A program made the translations under genes and the position numbers. A stretch of 64,000 nucleotides of DNA, taken from contig NC_072792.1 in NCBI RefSeq assembly GCF_028583425.1, positions 158,230,676 through 158,294,675 on the forward strand, given 5' to 3'. Origin of the DNA: Eublepharis macularius (taxonomy: Eukaryota > Chordata > Lepidosauria > Squamata > Eublepharidae). This document shows, piece by piece, positions 1-10,589 of this stretch (position 1 is the first letter of the stretch; each line of letters starts with the position of its first letter). The notes under the pieces are model-generated. The model saw nothing but the letters and a program-made list of their open reading frames with translations, had not been told where the DNA came from and did no database searches.

Positions 1-1139
1 AGCATCTGCTACTCCTGACTGTCATGTATTTTTGATAGACACGGAGCCCAGCAAGACATGGCAGCCCTAATTCTGGTTGACACTAAAAATTCCCTTAGGT
101 CAGCTGTGATCTTTTCCTTGTAGTGCCCTTTCTCTGGATTGTCCATCTGGCAACAGTCATAACAGAGACTTTTTACTATGACAGACCCAGTCCTTCTGAA
201 TGGCTTAAAAGAGTGGATGTGGAGGGCACCTTCATTTTCTACATCAGGAGGGCATGTAAAATGGATTTATTTCAGAGAACCTTCTATGGAAGGTAAATTC
301 TTTTACCAAACCTGGCTGCATTTTTATCTTGTGTGTTTTTATCTTGCAGATGGACTGTTAGTGTTTGTACATGTTCACAACTTGTTGCTTTATTATCTGC
401 CTTCAGTTTAAGGAGATAAGGCAACATATAAATATTTAAAATAAATAACTCCCTCACTGCCAGTGTTGAATAAAACCTTTGACTGCTTAAGCTGTGACGT
501 TCTTGTGATAGTTTGCACACAGTTCACACCCACTTCTTCCTTTCCATTCTAGCTTTTAGCTCAACTTAGGTATCTTCATGATAGGCTGCAAGCAAAGTGA
601 GGCAAAGGAATACCGTGAAAAAATAAGGAACCTACCTTGTTTCCCCGCCAGCAAGGGGAGTGAGATGGGCCCACAACATCTGTATGCCCTCCTCCCATTA
701 TTGCTAGTATAATCAACAAGCAATTGAAAGACCATTAAGATGGGCAGATCAGTAAGTGCTGGGAAAATAACCAAGGCATGGGGTGGGAGGTCATAGGAAA
801 GGCATAGCTGGGTGAGATGAGAGGGGCTGGACGAAAAAAGGAAAGATGTTCTGTAAGGGGGTGCATTCTCTCTTGGAAGATAAGCGTTAAAGTGCATATA
901 GAAGTAAGTTTCCATGCATTTAGATTTAATTTTAAAGTCTGGGTCCTAAACTTCCTTTTACTAACTTCATTTGATATGACATCTGTGGCCTTTCTTTGAA
1001 ATATATGAGTTTGAACAATATATATAATGCTGGGGAAGAACAGCTAATTTAGAATACGGCCGCACAAAAGTTAACTAGTGCTGATCATATTTCATCCATG
1101 TTGGAAGATCTTCACTAAAATTGCTTCAAGACACAATTT
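1..1139. other. Intergenic, nothing recognised
   Basis: AT-rich sequence. Its open frames are short and show no protein family I recognise. No clear repeat boundaries were seen. From synteny the GJB2 side of the connexin cluster should lie further left, but no connexin sequence is present here. Confidence 0.5.
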
Positions 1140-1345
1140 AAAATGCTAGTTTTGAACTATAAAGCCCTGAGCAGCTTGAAAGACAGCATCTGAAGGAATG
1201 TTATCCCGTATGAAATTGTTTATTCATTAAGGCCTCCTCTAGAACCCTGGTCCAGGTGCCTTCTCCCTTGGAACAAGAGAGAGCACTTCGGTTTCCCCCC
1301 AAGACCTTTCTTTCTTTTCTCCGTTCCTCAGTAGCCACAGCTCAA
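1140..1345 (+). mobile_element. L2-like LINE fragment, degraded
   Basis: The sequence runs through wording typical of the 3' coding end of L2-type LINEs: a stretch like 'tttgaactataaagccctg' followed by a CTCC-rich segment. In intact elements this codes for the C-terminal region after the reverse transcriptase. It is short and heavily diverged, so the family call is tentative. Confidence 0.4.
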
Positions 1346-1659
1346 GCTCTGCCCTTCCTTTCTCTATCTACAGGTTGGGATGCAGATAGGGGCTATGAGT
1401 GTGTTGTGTGTGAACTGCTCCACCACGCTTTCCAACTAATGTCTGTGGCCTAGTCAGGAGTTTCTGGTCTATTTGTGGATGAGCAGTCAGGTGCTCTGGG
1501 TGAGATCTTTGACCAAGGTCTAAGATCTTGAAAAGGATTTTTTTTTAAATTCACTAAAATACAATCACAATTCACTGGAGCACAAGTGCATTGGAAAACT
1601 GTATCAAAACATTACAGGGTGTTACAAAACTAAGAAAAGAAATAAATATGGTTTTTATA

Positions 1660-1800
1660 CGGTGAGCAGGTGTTTTATTAGAAAGCTGTGTTAATTTATT
1701 GTGATTTTATCTTGTATATTTTATCTTCTGTTGTAACCCACCCTGAGCCCACTTGCGGGGAGGGCGGGATATAAATATAATAAATAATAATAATAATAAA
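1660..1800 (+). mobile_element. LINE 3' tail (L2-like) with AAT-rich end
   Basis: The stretch 'ccaccctgagcccacttgc' followed by 'gggcgggatataaat' and an AAT-rich run is the 3' terminus seen on many squamate LINEs. It may belong to the same insertion as the fragment at 1140-1345, with degraded sequence between them. Confidence 0.55.
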
Positions 1801-1813
1801 ATATGAGACTAAC

Positions 1814-1876
1814 AATGTAATCCTAAAGAGAGTTACTCCAGTCTAAACTCATTGGGTTTAGGATTGCACTGTGAGT
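1814..1876. mobile_element. Short palindromic MITE copy
   Basis: An inverted repeat of about 60 bp starts 'tgtaatcctaaagag' and ends 'gtttaggattgcac', so its two ends are near reverse complements (AATCCTAA / TTAGGATT). The same short family recurs at about 8590, 15165, 18545 and 19143, which shows that it is dispersed. Confidence 0.6.
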
Positions 1877-2278
1877 AAGATAAGAGTTACTGGTGTATTC
1901 CCTTCCGTAGAATGGACACAAGCTTGCTGGAACCTTGAAAAACAGAGGCCGATAAAGTGTCCAGATCTTTTAACTCTTCCTGCCCCAGCTAGGTTTCACT
2001 TTGACCTATCATAAATTGGGTTAGATTACCCACATGTATTGCTTTGCACCTTCTCTTCAAACAAATTAAGGTGCATGTCCTAAAATCTTTATGGCCCACT
2101 TAAAGATAACCAACATCTATCTTGCACCTTCCAGGCAGGTGGGCAAATTGTTATCCTGCCTATTTGTCACCCTAAAGGAATCTCTTCTCAGCCTGAAATC
2201 TGAGTTCTTTGCCCCATTCCATGCTCCTAGTGCATATTCAGCAGCGCTCATTAGGTTGTTTTTCTTACTTTCTTTTTA

Positions 2279-2715
2279 AGAACATAAGAACATTAAGAGG
2301 AGCCCTGCTGGATCAGACCATTGGTCCATCTAGTCCAGCATCCTGTTTCACATAGTAGCCAATCAGTTGCCTTGGAGGACCAGCAATCAGAACATAGAGA
2401 CCAAAGTCTTCCCTTGGCCTGCCTCCTAGCACTGGTATTCAAAGGTTTGCTGCCTTAGGATGTGAAGGTTTCCTTTAGTCACCATGGCTATTGGCCATTG
2501 AAGTACCTCTTTTCCATGAATTTAATTCCCTCTTAAAGCTATCTATGCTTGTGGCCATCACTACGTTCACTGGCAGTAAATTCCATAATTGAATTACTTG
2601 AGTAAAGGAGTAAGTTTGTCTACTGTCGATCAGCTTCAATGGGTGCCCATGAGTTCAAGTACTATGAGACTGAGACAAAAACCTCTCTCTATCCACTTTC
2701 TCTGTAGACACCTTT
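2279..2715 (+). mobile_element. Dispersed squamate repeat ('ctggatcagaccattggtcc' family)
   Basis: The segment carries the widespread reptile repeat containing 'ctggatcagaccattggtcc' and then 'agtccagcatcctgtttca', followed by its usual downstream text (cardinal phrases around 'ggccatcactac' and 'cactggcagtaaattcca'). It is probably derived from a CR1-type LINE, but I cannot settle the class from one copy. A second, inverted piece lies at 18755-18880. Confidence 0.6.
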
Positions 2716-3160
2716 GGAATTCTGACACAGGGTGGTGGGAGCAACCACAAAATAACTGCTGCAAGAGGCAAGCCAACTATAAAATGGCTGGCATGGAAGG
2801 TGGAACCAACCGCAAAATACCAGGAAGTGAGGTTATGCATAACAGTAACTCTTCAGCATTTCATGCAGAAACTCTGTTTAATAGGATGCCTTTTAACGTG
2901 AACATGTTGTTTAAAAATATTTTCTTACATACATACACAGCTTACTTTCAGTCCCTCAGTGAAAATCTTTGTGTTGTGGTGGCACTTGCTGCCCAAGCAA
3001 TATTGATAGAAATCTGCACAGCTTATCAATCTCAACTATCTCATTAGAAGCCCTGCTTCGAAAAAGGTTCACTCGCTCTCTACAAATACTTGGTGGGCAT
3101 AAGGGAAGGTGTCCACAGGTGCCATGACATCCAGAGATGCCTTCTTGGGATCCCCTGCCT
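2716..3160 (+). mobile_element. Non-autonomous hAT-like element, copy A (no clean ends)
   Basis: The block is homologous over most of its length to 34231-34659. Shared runs include 'aggttatgcataacagtaa' versus 'cattatgcataactaactg', 'tgtttaaaaatatttt' and 'agaagccctgct'. The better-preserved copy at 34 kb has hAT-like CAGGGG ends. No coding capacity is seen. The ends of this copy are eroded, so its limits are approximate. Confidence 0.6.
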
Positions 3161-3199
3161 CAAAGCAAAGTGTGCAAACTAATATCCCAGACTGCAGGA

Positions 3200-3300
3200 T
3201 TAATGCAAGGACATGTTAATGACAGGATGTTTTGGTGGTCTTTCATTCATTGGGTCACCATAGTTCAGTGACAACTTGATGGCACATAACACACACATGT
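3200..3300 (+). mobile_element. BovB / Sauria-SINE 3' tail
   Basis: The run 'gggtcaccatagttcagtga' leading to 'caacttgatggcacataaca' and a CA-rich end matches the 3' tail shared by squamate BovB LINEs and Sauria SINEs. It is a useful marker of squamate origin. A second tail lies at 15895. Confidence 0.65.
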
Positions 3301-3871
3301 TAAGAGGGATGAATGTTGCATTAGCCCTATACATTAAAACAATCTTCACATGCAGAAAAAAACCCCAAGAGAATTGTATCCTGCAAGCGTAAGGAAGAAC
3401 AGCATGATTCCATGATTTATTGGGGTATGCAGGTTCCCCCCACTCCATTTTAGACTTTAACATGGAAACAAACTACACGAATGAACACATTACTTTAAAG
3501 CTTTATGAAATTAAACTACAGTGAGGGTATAGTTACCAAACCCATGAACAGAACCAATAAGTATTTGCAAACTAGGACTGCCAGCTCTACTAAAATATTG
3601 CCCTAGCTCCACCCATGTAAAGCTTCTATCTTTTTTCATCAGCCAGATCTTTCCTCACCTCATCGTTTTACCACTGCAATTCCCCAGCAATTTTCCTTCT
3701 AATGTTAATGTGGGCAGAAGGGGAAGAGAACAATCTTTAAATGATGTACATATTTCAGTCCTTGTCATCCATGTGACAGAGTTGGGGAAAGCAAAATGTT
3801 TTGAATTGTAAACCAAGAATCTTCTGATGTCCTTCATTTTAACCTTTCACTTTCTATTAACCTTTCAGTGT
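3301..3871. other. Intergenic, nothing recognised
   Basis: No open frame with family resemblance, no inverted repeat and no RNA gene were seen here. Confidence 0.5.
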
Positions 3872-4104
3872 CTGTTTCTGGAGAGCCAGTGTAGTGTGAT
3901 GGTTAGTGTTGAACTAGGATCTAGGAGACACAAGTTCAAATCCCCACTCTGCCATGGGCCATTCGCACACACGCAGCCTAAGTACTACCTCACAGGATTG
4001 TTGTGAGGACAGAATGGAGGAGAGAAGAATCATGTAAGCCACCTTGGGTTCCCATTAGGGAGAAAGATGGGGGATAAATGAAGTAAATAAATAAATAAAT
4101 AGAT
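3872..4104 (+). mobile_element. tRNA-derived SINE
   Basis: The copy starts 'gagagccagtgtagtgtgat' with an A-box-like 'gtgatggttagtg' and a B-box-like 'agttcaaatcc'. It continues with the typical body ('cctcacaggattgttgtgag') and ends in an (AAAT)n tail. This is the common squamate SINE type with RNA polymerase III promoter elements. It is moderately diverged. Confidence 0.75.
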
Positions 4105-4368
4105 TTTAACACTAATGATACTTTCTCACACAGATATCATGTGAGAGGCTGAAATGCACCTTTCACATCTTAGTGACTGATAACACTTATTTAATCAAAA
4201 AAGTCCCAAAAGCTGTTTCACTCTCCAGACAATGCAAACCTGGGTATGGCACAGTCCTCTGACAAAAATAATTGTATGACAAGTATTGAAAAGTAGGTGC
4301 TTGTCCCATACAAGACATTTTTAGGCACACATCTAACACATAAGGCCCAAGGAAGAGGAGGATCATCT

Positions 4369-4562
4369 AGGGTTGCCAACTCTGGTTCAGGAAATTTCTG
4401 GAGATTTGAGGGTGAAGCCTCAGGAGGGTGGGTTTTGTGGAGAGGAGCAACCTCAGTGGGGTGTTATGCCAAAGCTGCCATTTTCTCCAGGGGAACTGAG
4501 AGCCTGGAGAGCAACTGTAATTCTGGTAGAACTCCAGGTCCCATCTGGAGGTTGGCGCCTCT
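4369..4562. mobile_element. Non-autonomous TIR element ('CTAGGGTTGCCA' family)
   Basis: It begins 'ctagggttgccaactctgg' and ends 'ggaggttggcgcctcta'. The reverse complement of the right end matches the left end at most positions, so these are terminal inverted repeats. The interior ('ctggagatttgagggtgaag', 'gccattttctccagg') matches a familiar squamate repeat. A different element with similar TAGGGTTGC ends lies at 51080-51414. No convincing target duplication was found. Confidence 0.6.
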
Positions 4563-4857
4563 AATTTCACATAATGCATGCCCCTTGTTAGCTGAATGGA
4601 AAAGTCAAGTCCCTTTGTACATGAGGTTACTAAGCCTGTGTGTAAATGGTCTGAGTAGACATTTACCTGTTCCTGGGCTTCAACTCTCCTCACAGCCCAC
4701 TCCTTTCCAGGACACATTTTCTGAGAGAAAAAACCTAAAGAATAAAACACCATTAACTGCCTCGTTCTCCCTCACTTTACACAGAAAAATCCCACCCTCA
4801 CATATACCAGCCCATCCTGCCACGATTCCTGACACAGCCCTCCACTAGCACTGGCTT

Positions 4858-5130
4858 TTTAGCGGAACCGACAAGGCCCAGGCCACCGAGCCCCGGATTC
4901 GGCCGCCTCCCCCGCTGAAAGGCGGAGCTTTGTCGGGTCGGGGGAGTGTCCCGAGGCGGGCTTGCCCGGCGCTAACTTGGCGGGTTCGGCCATGCATGTT
5001 CATTGAATGTGACAGCGGCGATGGCTGAGGGAGAGGTTCGGGTCTCGCGCTCTCCCTGTGGGAGTCAAACGTTAAGCGCCATGAAATTTCCCTGCCGGAC
5101 AGATTTGGGAGGGTTTCTTGACTGACCTCC

Positions 5131-5194
<64 letters not shown>

Positions 5195-5335
5195 ACCTCG
5201 TTTTTTATTTTGGCAAATACTTCTGTCCTTTTTCTCCCTTCGCTCTCTTCGAAGTAGCCTTTTCACTCCCATGCGCGCAGGAGGAGTTTGGTGAGCGGGC
5301 TGAGCTTGGCTGGCTGCGGTCAGAGCTTTCGGGGT
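4858..5335. promoter_or_regulatory. CpG island 1, possible GJA3 or unknown promoter
   Basis: CpG density rises sharply from the flanks, with repeated GCGG, CGGG and CCCG words such as 'cggccgcctcccccgctgaa'. No long conserved open frame is present. A good splice-donor word (GGGGTAAGC, GT at 5334-5335) follows the GC-rich part, so a non-coding exon could end at 5333. Whether this serves GJA3, whose coding exon lies 7.5 kb downstream, or an unannotated transcript is inference. The island is split by a long TTA microsatellite. Confidence 0.45.
5131..5192 (+). repeat. (TTA)n microsatellite, about 20 units
   Basis: Uninterrupted TTA trinucleotides run for 62 bp inside the first CpG-rich block. 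On the minus strand they produce an artificial poly-asparagine frame, which I do not regard as a gene. Confidence 0.95.
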
Positions 5336-5635
5336 AAGCACCGGCTGGAGCGCCTCCCGGGCTGGGCTGCTGGCGGGGGCGGGGGGGAGAAGGCGGGAGC
5401 AGGCTGGAGGGAGCCTGCTTATACGAGGCCCTTTTGAGTGCGGCGGTGCCTCCATCAAACCCGGTCCAAATCCCCAGACTCGTTCCTGCATCTTAAGGGC
5501 GGGCTGGTTTAGGATGGCTTGCAGGTACTTCGGCAAAGCGGCCGCTTTTTTCTTCTCACTCTGAGGTCTGCTTACAATCTGGAATAAACCGGTCATATTT
5601 TGCAAAGTTGCGCTAGGGGAGAGGGTGGTTTTAGA

Positions 5636-5730
5636 TGTCTGAAGAAGGGAGCTGTGGCTCTCGAAAGCTCATGTCCTGGAAATCTTGTTGGTCTCTAAGG
5701 TGCCCCGGAACTCAAATCCTGCCGTCGGGG
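5636..5730. mobile_element. Half of a foldback repeat family
   Basis: The text 'gtctgaagaagggagctgtg' followed by 'ctctcgaaagctcatg' and 'ggtctctaaggtgcc' is one arm of the foldback family seen complete at 8252-8484 and 10148-10383. Only the right arm remains. Confidence 0.6.
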
Positions 5731-6240
5731 AAATTCACGTCCCGTTGCTTTTCACGGGGGCTGCCCAATGCAATTTCTAATATTTTATCTTCCCCCCCGC
5801 CCCCGCCGCCGTCCATCGTGGTACAGCAATAGCCCCGCCGGCACATGGGGCAAGGTGTTGTCGGCGATCCGGTGGTTTGGGGTTGAATGGTTCCATGGTC
5901 GCAAGGGAGCAAACGGGACCATTTTTTCGTAGGGGGTTGCGCACCCGAGTCTTCGGTGGCTTTTGGCTACCGGCGGAAATGTGATTCGTTGTCTTTTCCT
6001 AATGGGTTGCTGAAAGCTGATCTGTTCTTCTGGCCTTATTACAATGTTCAAGTTCTCGAGGTAACCAAGGAAGATTTTTATTTCTATCCCACCCACTCAC
6101 CCCCCAGCCCTTTACGCACAGCTAACTCGGGCCGGGAAGTATCCTGGCAAGAAGGCAGATTTGGAATATTACTGAGGGGTTTCCGCTGCAATAATAATAT
6201 CTTGATCTTTTCCAGACTTGTGTCACCCCCCCCCCCCGAT
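5731..6240. other. GC-rich non-coding sequence with poly-C run
   Basis: This is moderately CpG-rich unique sequence between the two CpG islands, with C-runs at about 5791 and a 12-C run at 6226-6237. Open frames on both strands are short and their composition follows the base bias. No gene is supported. Confidence 0.5.
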
Positions 6241-8238
6241 TTATTATGATAATAATGACTCCAGGAATGTGTAACTGGATCGTGTCAAAGAGTTTTCTGC
6301 TTTGTTTACTTGGAAATCAGCCACAGAGAAGAAAATGTAACGTGTAAGAAGAATGTTTCCAGGTCCTCGCTCATCCCTCCCCTGCGATCTTTGCATCTTC
6401 CTTTTCTCCCTCCCATCCGCCTCGGTTGTGGCAGTAAAGGCTTTTCGGGGCAGAGACCCTTTTTGCTCCTGTTCCTTTGTAAAAACGGCCTGTACACGGG
6501 TACGGATAGTAGTCGTTGTTGAAGTAAATCTGGTAGCAGAATCCCAGTTTCGAGTTTTCTTGAGGACGAGCAAAAGTTAGTTTTGTTTAAAACTTGGCGA
6601 TGCCTGTCAAGTTGTGCGCGTGCTAAATCCTTTCTGAAAAGGGGTGATGATGTGTATTGCTCCAAGGACTGAAAATGAAACATGTTAGTTACATTTCGGC
6701 TGAAACTCTCTCCATATGTATTTGGGAATAATTTCTACTGAACTCAGCCGGACTTGCTTCCTAGTACAAACAGATGGATCGGGGCTGCTCAGCGTACGCA
6801 CCTCAAGCCATAAATTTCAGTGGATCTTGTTTCGAGATAAGAGAATTTAGGGTGGCGCCCTTGCTGGTTGGTTGGAAAATTAAGTCAGTAGCATATAACC
6901 TATGAAGCAAGACGAATGCTTCGAAGCACTGGATTTTAAACTCCGATCCTACTTGGAAATGAAATCCTAATCATTTCTGGGGAGCTTAATTCCAAGTAAT
7001 GAAGGAGAATGGAGTTGGATGCTGCGAATGTAGCGGGATTTGCGAAATCCCAGCGTGCATGCCTGCAGAAAATCTCGGAATAACGCTTTATCTGTTGTTG
7101 GCTAACTTGGAAAACCGCCCAAAAGACAAGCAAAGAGGAGCGATGCTTGTCCTTTCCGAAAAGCAGGGAATTTGTCTTGGTCGTAGCACACCCAGGCAGC
7201 GTTCGCGATCATCTCCGGCTATCCATCCTTCCTTGTCAAACTTAGCTCTGTGCCGAGGAAGCGTCTGTTGATCCGCTTCTGGTTCGTCCTCATGTGATTT
7301 CCTGAGAGTTCAGCATCTCAAGAATGTGTGCGTGTCAAGTCACATTACGAGATCTTTGTTTTAAAAAAAGTGGCTTGCTCTTGTAAAAATAAAAAAATAG
7401 TTTTCCTTTTGTCTGCGAACGAAGTATGCCAAAAAGCAGGTGTAAAACTGAGCGTTATGCTTATCAAGCACCGAAGCCGAATCAACGGGGCTTTACAGAC
7501 TGGAGATTGGTAGTTATTTGGTAGCTACTTTCCTCCACGATATACTGCCCCTCCTCACCCAGTTTTTATAACATCGAATCAATATTTACCTCTTACCGTC
7601 AGGTGGATCCTAAAAGATTAAAAGTTTTAATCTGTGCAAAAATTATTTGTCTAACTACTCCCCCCGCCAAAAACAAACAAACAAAAAACCTGGTGGTGCT
7701 TACTTTCCTCTGAGTACATAAATGTTAAGTTGTTCAGCCTCCCATCTTGCATCTAAGCACCCTGAATTGGAACAAATCCCATTGAAATCAAGGTGGGCTG
7801 ATCGCCAAGCCCCTTGTGCTGGAATCTCCCTGAAGCAACGTTTGGGAATGATCGACCTAGAGCGATGTTCAAATGCCACCTACTAAAGCGGTGTGCATTC
7901 AGATCGTCTGAGCTAAGGCATGTTTACTCGGGGGGGGGGGTAAATCCCACTGATTTCCATGGGTCTTACTCCCGAGTAGCACGACTAAGGATGCAAATTA
8001 TTGCTTCATGGATTTATGATGTTTTATTTTGTAAGGTTCCCTGCAGAAGCGGCACAGACATTTTCTAAATAAATACATAGGGTTGTGGCAATTACCTATC
8101 ATTCTCTTCGATCCCAAAGCCTGAAAGCCAAGGAAATCACTGGGAAGAGATGCGTACATCTATAAGGCTTCTGTATTTAGCTACCAAAAACTCTGCGCAC
8201 GAAGAGCTTGTACTTTTCTTTTTGCAACCCAAGTAATG
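6241..8238. other. Unique-looking sequence, no gene recognised
   Basis: This is mostly non-repetitive sequence with some CpG. It contains an 11-G run at 7930-7940 and, next to it, a fragment of the short 'tcccactgatttccatggg' MITE family (about 7945-7995). If GJA3 initiates at CpG island 1, this would be its first intron. Confidence 0.45.
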
Positions 8239-8497
8239 TGCATTTCGGGTAGATCGAGATGGGAAGCCGTGTTAGTCTGTCTGTAGCAGTAGAAAAGAGC
8301 GAGAGTCCAGCAGCACCTATAAGACGAATAACATTTGTGGTAGAGTATGAGCTTTCATGAGACACAGCTCACTTCTTCAGATGGTATGGTGTCGGAAGAA
8401 ATGAACTGTGACTCACGAAAGCTCACACCCTACCATAAATTGTGCTAGTCTTATAGGTGCTACTGGACTCTTGCTCTTTTCTACTGCATTTCGGGTA
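8239..8497. mobile_element. Foldback element with perfect 13-bp target duplication
   Basis: Two inverted arms, one around 'gagtccagcagcacctata' and one around 'tataggtgctactggactc', enclose a small loop near 8380. The element (8252-8484) is bounded on both sides by the identical 13-mer TGCATTTCGGGTA (8239-8251 and 8485-8497). The left arm runs further out than the right, so one end is truncated. A 13-bp duplication is longer than the 2-10 bp made by most DNA transposons and fits target-primed retroposition better. The family is common in reptiles; its class is not settled here. Confidence 0.75.
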
Positions 8498-8589
8498 TAA
8501 CTTGTAAGGGTCTCTCGCATCAATAATGTGGTACCTATGCGAAAGCCCTGTGGACCGTTAAAAGACAAAGCGCTGGCATTGGTACTTAG

Positions 8590-8655
8590 TTACGGTGCAA
8601 TCCTAAACAGAAGTAAATGGGCTTGGAAGGGTGTGATTCTATTTAGAATCTCACT
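8590..8655. mobile_element. Short palindromic MITE fragment
   Basis: 'ggtgcaatcctaaacagaag' is followed by 'tgggcttgg' and a degraded second arm. This is the AATCCTAA family also seen at 1814, 15165 and 19143. Confidence 0.55.
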
Positions 8656-8731
8656 TTAAAGGTGTTTTAGGAAAACACGGGTTTCAAATTGCGTGTCCGC
8701 CAGCCGATTAACGCTTACGTAGTCTATTAAA

Positions 8732-8841
8732 ATGCAAATTATTCGATAGAGGGGTCTCTTCAGAAGGCTCAATTGACACGTGGATTTGCAGCCCCGTCCT
8801 GTGAAGTCCGGAGAAGCTCATCTTTAATTACAGCTTAATTA
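8732..8841. promoter_or_regulatory. Octamer and paired homeodomain sites before CpG island 2
   Basis: An ATGCAAAT octamer (8732-8739) and two TAATTA homeodomain core sites (8825-8830 and 8836-8841) sit immediately upstream of the CpG island. The two TAATTA sites are spaced 11 bp, one helical turn. Short motifs occur by chance in AT-rich DNA, so regulation of GJA3 from here is a hypothesis. Confidence 0.35.
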
Positions 8842-8849
8842 CAATTCAT

Positions 8850-9250
8850 TGCAGCCTCGCCCCCTCCCTTGCCCAGCTTACATCTCCCCCTCAGCCAAGG
8901 GGAGGGCCGCTGGAACCGGCTGCTGCCTCCCCCTTGGTTGCCCCGGCGAGGTTAGCGCTCCAGCCAGTCATCTGAGCGCGGAGCATTTCGCGCCTGGGCA
9001 GCGGCGCGCCCCTCGGGGTCCTGGCGAGGCTGAGCCCTGGAGCGGCCGGGGGGCGGGGGCTCGACTCAGAGGAATGAAATGAAAGCCCGCCGGGGGTCGC
9101 AGGGGGAGAAGGGACGGGAAGCCAGGAGGACTCCCCGAGTTAAACGCCCCAGCCGGCCGGCTCTCCTGTCGCGGCCGCTGGGGAAAGGCGCCGTCTTGGA
9201 GGCGCTTTCTTGCAGGTTTCCTCCGAAGTCACACGGACTTTCCCTTGTGA
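8850..9250. promoter_or_regulatory. CpG island 2, candidate GJA3 promoter / exon 1
   Basis: This is a dense CpG block with words such as 'gcggcgcgcccctcgggg' and 'ggccggctctcctgtcgcgg' in otherwise AT-leaning DNA. GJA3 in vertebrates has a non-coding first exon and its entire reading frame in exon 2. The splice acceptor just before the ATG at 12810 shows that such an exon must lie upstream. This island is the nearest good candidate, 3.6 kb away. No unambiguous donor was identified in it, so the exon limits are unknown. Confidence 0.5.
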
Positions 9251-9872
9251 AACCTCCACATTTCGGTTTCAAACCAGGAGGGAAGCCTCAGTTACCACTC
9301 CCCTGTGAGGAAGCCTTTCTCGAACGGCCCGAAATCCCTGTTTCGAAGAGGATTCGCTTCGGATCCCTTCCTGGGCCTCCGAAGGTTTGGCGAAGAGGAT
9401 TCGCTCCCTGAAGATTCCCCAGCTGCTTCGCGGAGTCGTTTTGGGGCACAGGAGTATCCGGGTGCTTTATTTATCTAGAGGGACTGGTGGCTGGGATTTT
9501 TATATTTGTGGCTGAGCTTTGCTGGGGCAATAAAGGGAGGAACATGGTCTGGCTAAGCAGTGGGGTTTTCGCTGCAGCCCCCCCCCCCTTTGCATTAGAT
9601 TGGGCACTCACGTCTAGTGGGATTCTTTAACGTGATGCAAATTTTTAGCATTTTTATTATGCACATGTTGAGTGTCCAGGTTCTGTATTTTGCATTTTGT
9701 TGCCTTTCAGTTGCATTTCCATTACTGACCCCCCTCCCCCACAGCTTAATTTGGTCCCTCTTGTGTTGGCCTGTATTTCATGCCATTTCTCACTGCCAGC
9801 TTTGCCCATCTGAGGAAGCACATCTGCGTGAGCAATTATTAAACTTTGAAAGGTATAATAATAATTATAACC
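9251..9872. other. Upstream or intronic sequence of GJA3, nothing recognised
   Basis: The CpG-rich shoulder fades by about 9450. It contains a near-duplicated GAAGAGGATTCGCT (about 9345 and 9393) and a 10-C run near 9580. No repeat or gene was identified. Confidence 0.45.
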
Positions 9873-9938
9873 GTAATAATAATGGCAGTGATGGATAATA
9901 CATTTGTAATAATTATAGCAGTAATGGAGAATACATTT
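9873..9938 (+). repeat. 33-bp tandem duplication
   Basis: Two adjacent units (9873-9905 and 9906-9938) share about 28 of 33 positions; each starts GTAATAAT and ends ATACATTT. It is a local tandem duplication in AT-rich DNA. Confidence 0.7.
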
Positions 9939-10147
9939 GTTACAAATAAAACTAGTAATAAGAGCAGGCTGTTGCCTAGGAACGCGGTGTCAAAAATTAA
10001 TCATTAATTAATTAGTTGCCTCACTTTTATAATTTTTTGCATTTAGAAAGGAAGATGATGTCTGTTTGTATTTGTGCCAGTTTCTTCATGAGGTTGATGG
10101 ATTTCCTCTCCATTCGGCTGAATGCGGTGCTTTCCATGGTCATAGAT

Positions 10148-10383
10148 GCAGATGAGTTAGCCATGTTAGTCTGTAGTAGCAAAATCAAAAACAGTCCAGT
10201 AGCACCTTTAAGACTAACCAACTTTATTGTAGCATAAGCTTTCGAGGATCACAGTCAGAGCATCTGACGAAGAGAACTGTGATTCTCAAAAGCTTATGCT
10301 ACAATAAAGTTGGTTAGTCTTAAAGGTGCTACTGGACTCTTTTTGATTTTGCTACTACAGACTAACACGGCTAACTCCTCTGC
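10148..10383. mobile_element. Long foldback (palindromic) element
   Basis: The left end 'tgcagatgagttagccatg' is the inverted counterpart of the right end 'cggctaactcctctgcg'. The arms stay complementary for about 100 bp, including 'taagactaaccaacttta' against 'taaagttggttagtctta'. The central loop is around 10260. It belongs to the same superfamily as 8252-8484. It has no coding capacity, and no target duplication is obvious. Confidence 0.8.
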
Positions 10384-10589
10384 GTTTATAATTTTGTATC
10401 GTTTCTCTCCATTCTTCATTGCTGGTCCAAACATTTAGGTAAACTGTATAAATTAACTGAAATCCCAGTCTTGAACACCCAGAGATCTTTCGGAGATTAA
10501 TTGGGCTGAATCTCAAGAAAGGAATAATTACTAGTAATTAGAGATCAATTTTAGTCAAATTTTAAACCCGTTTTTGGAAAAGAAACAGT

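Noticed and set aside
4297-4848. 183-codon plus-strand frame
   Set aside because: It runs through a dispersed TIR element and shows no protein family.
5072-5605. 177-codon minus-strand frame with a long Asn run
   Set aside because: The Asn run is the reverse translation of the (TTA)n microsatellite; the rest is CpG-island sequence with no family resemblance.
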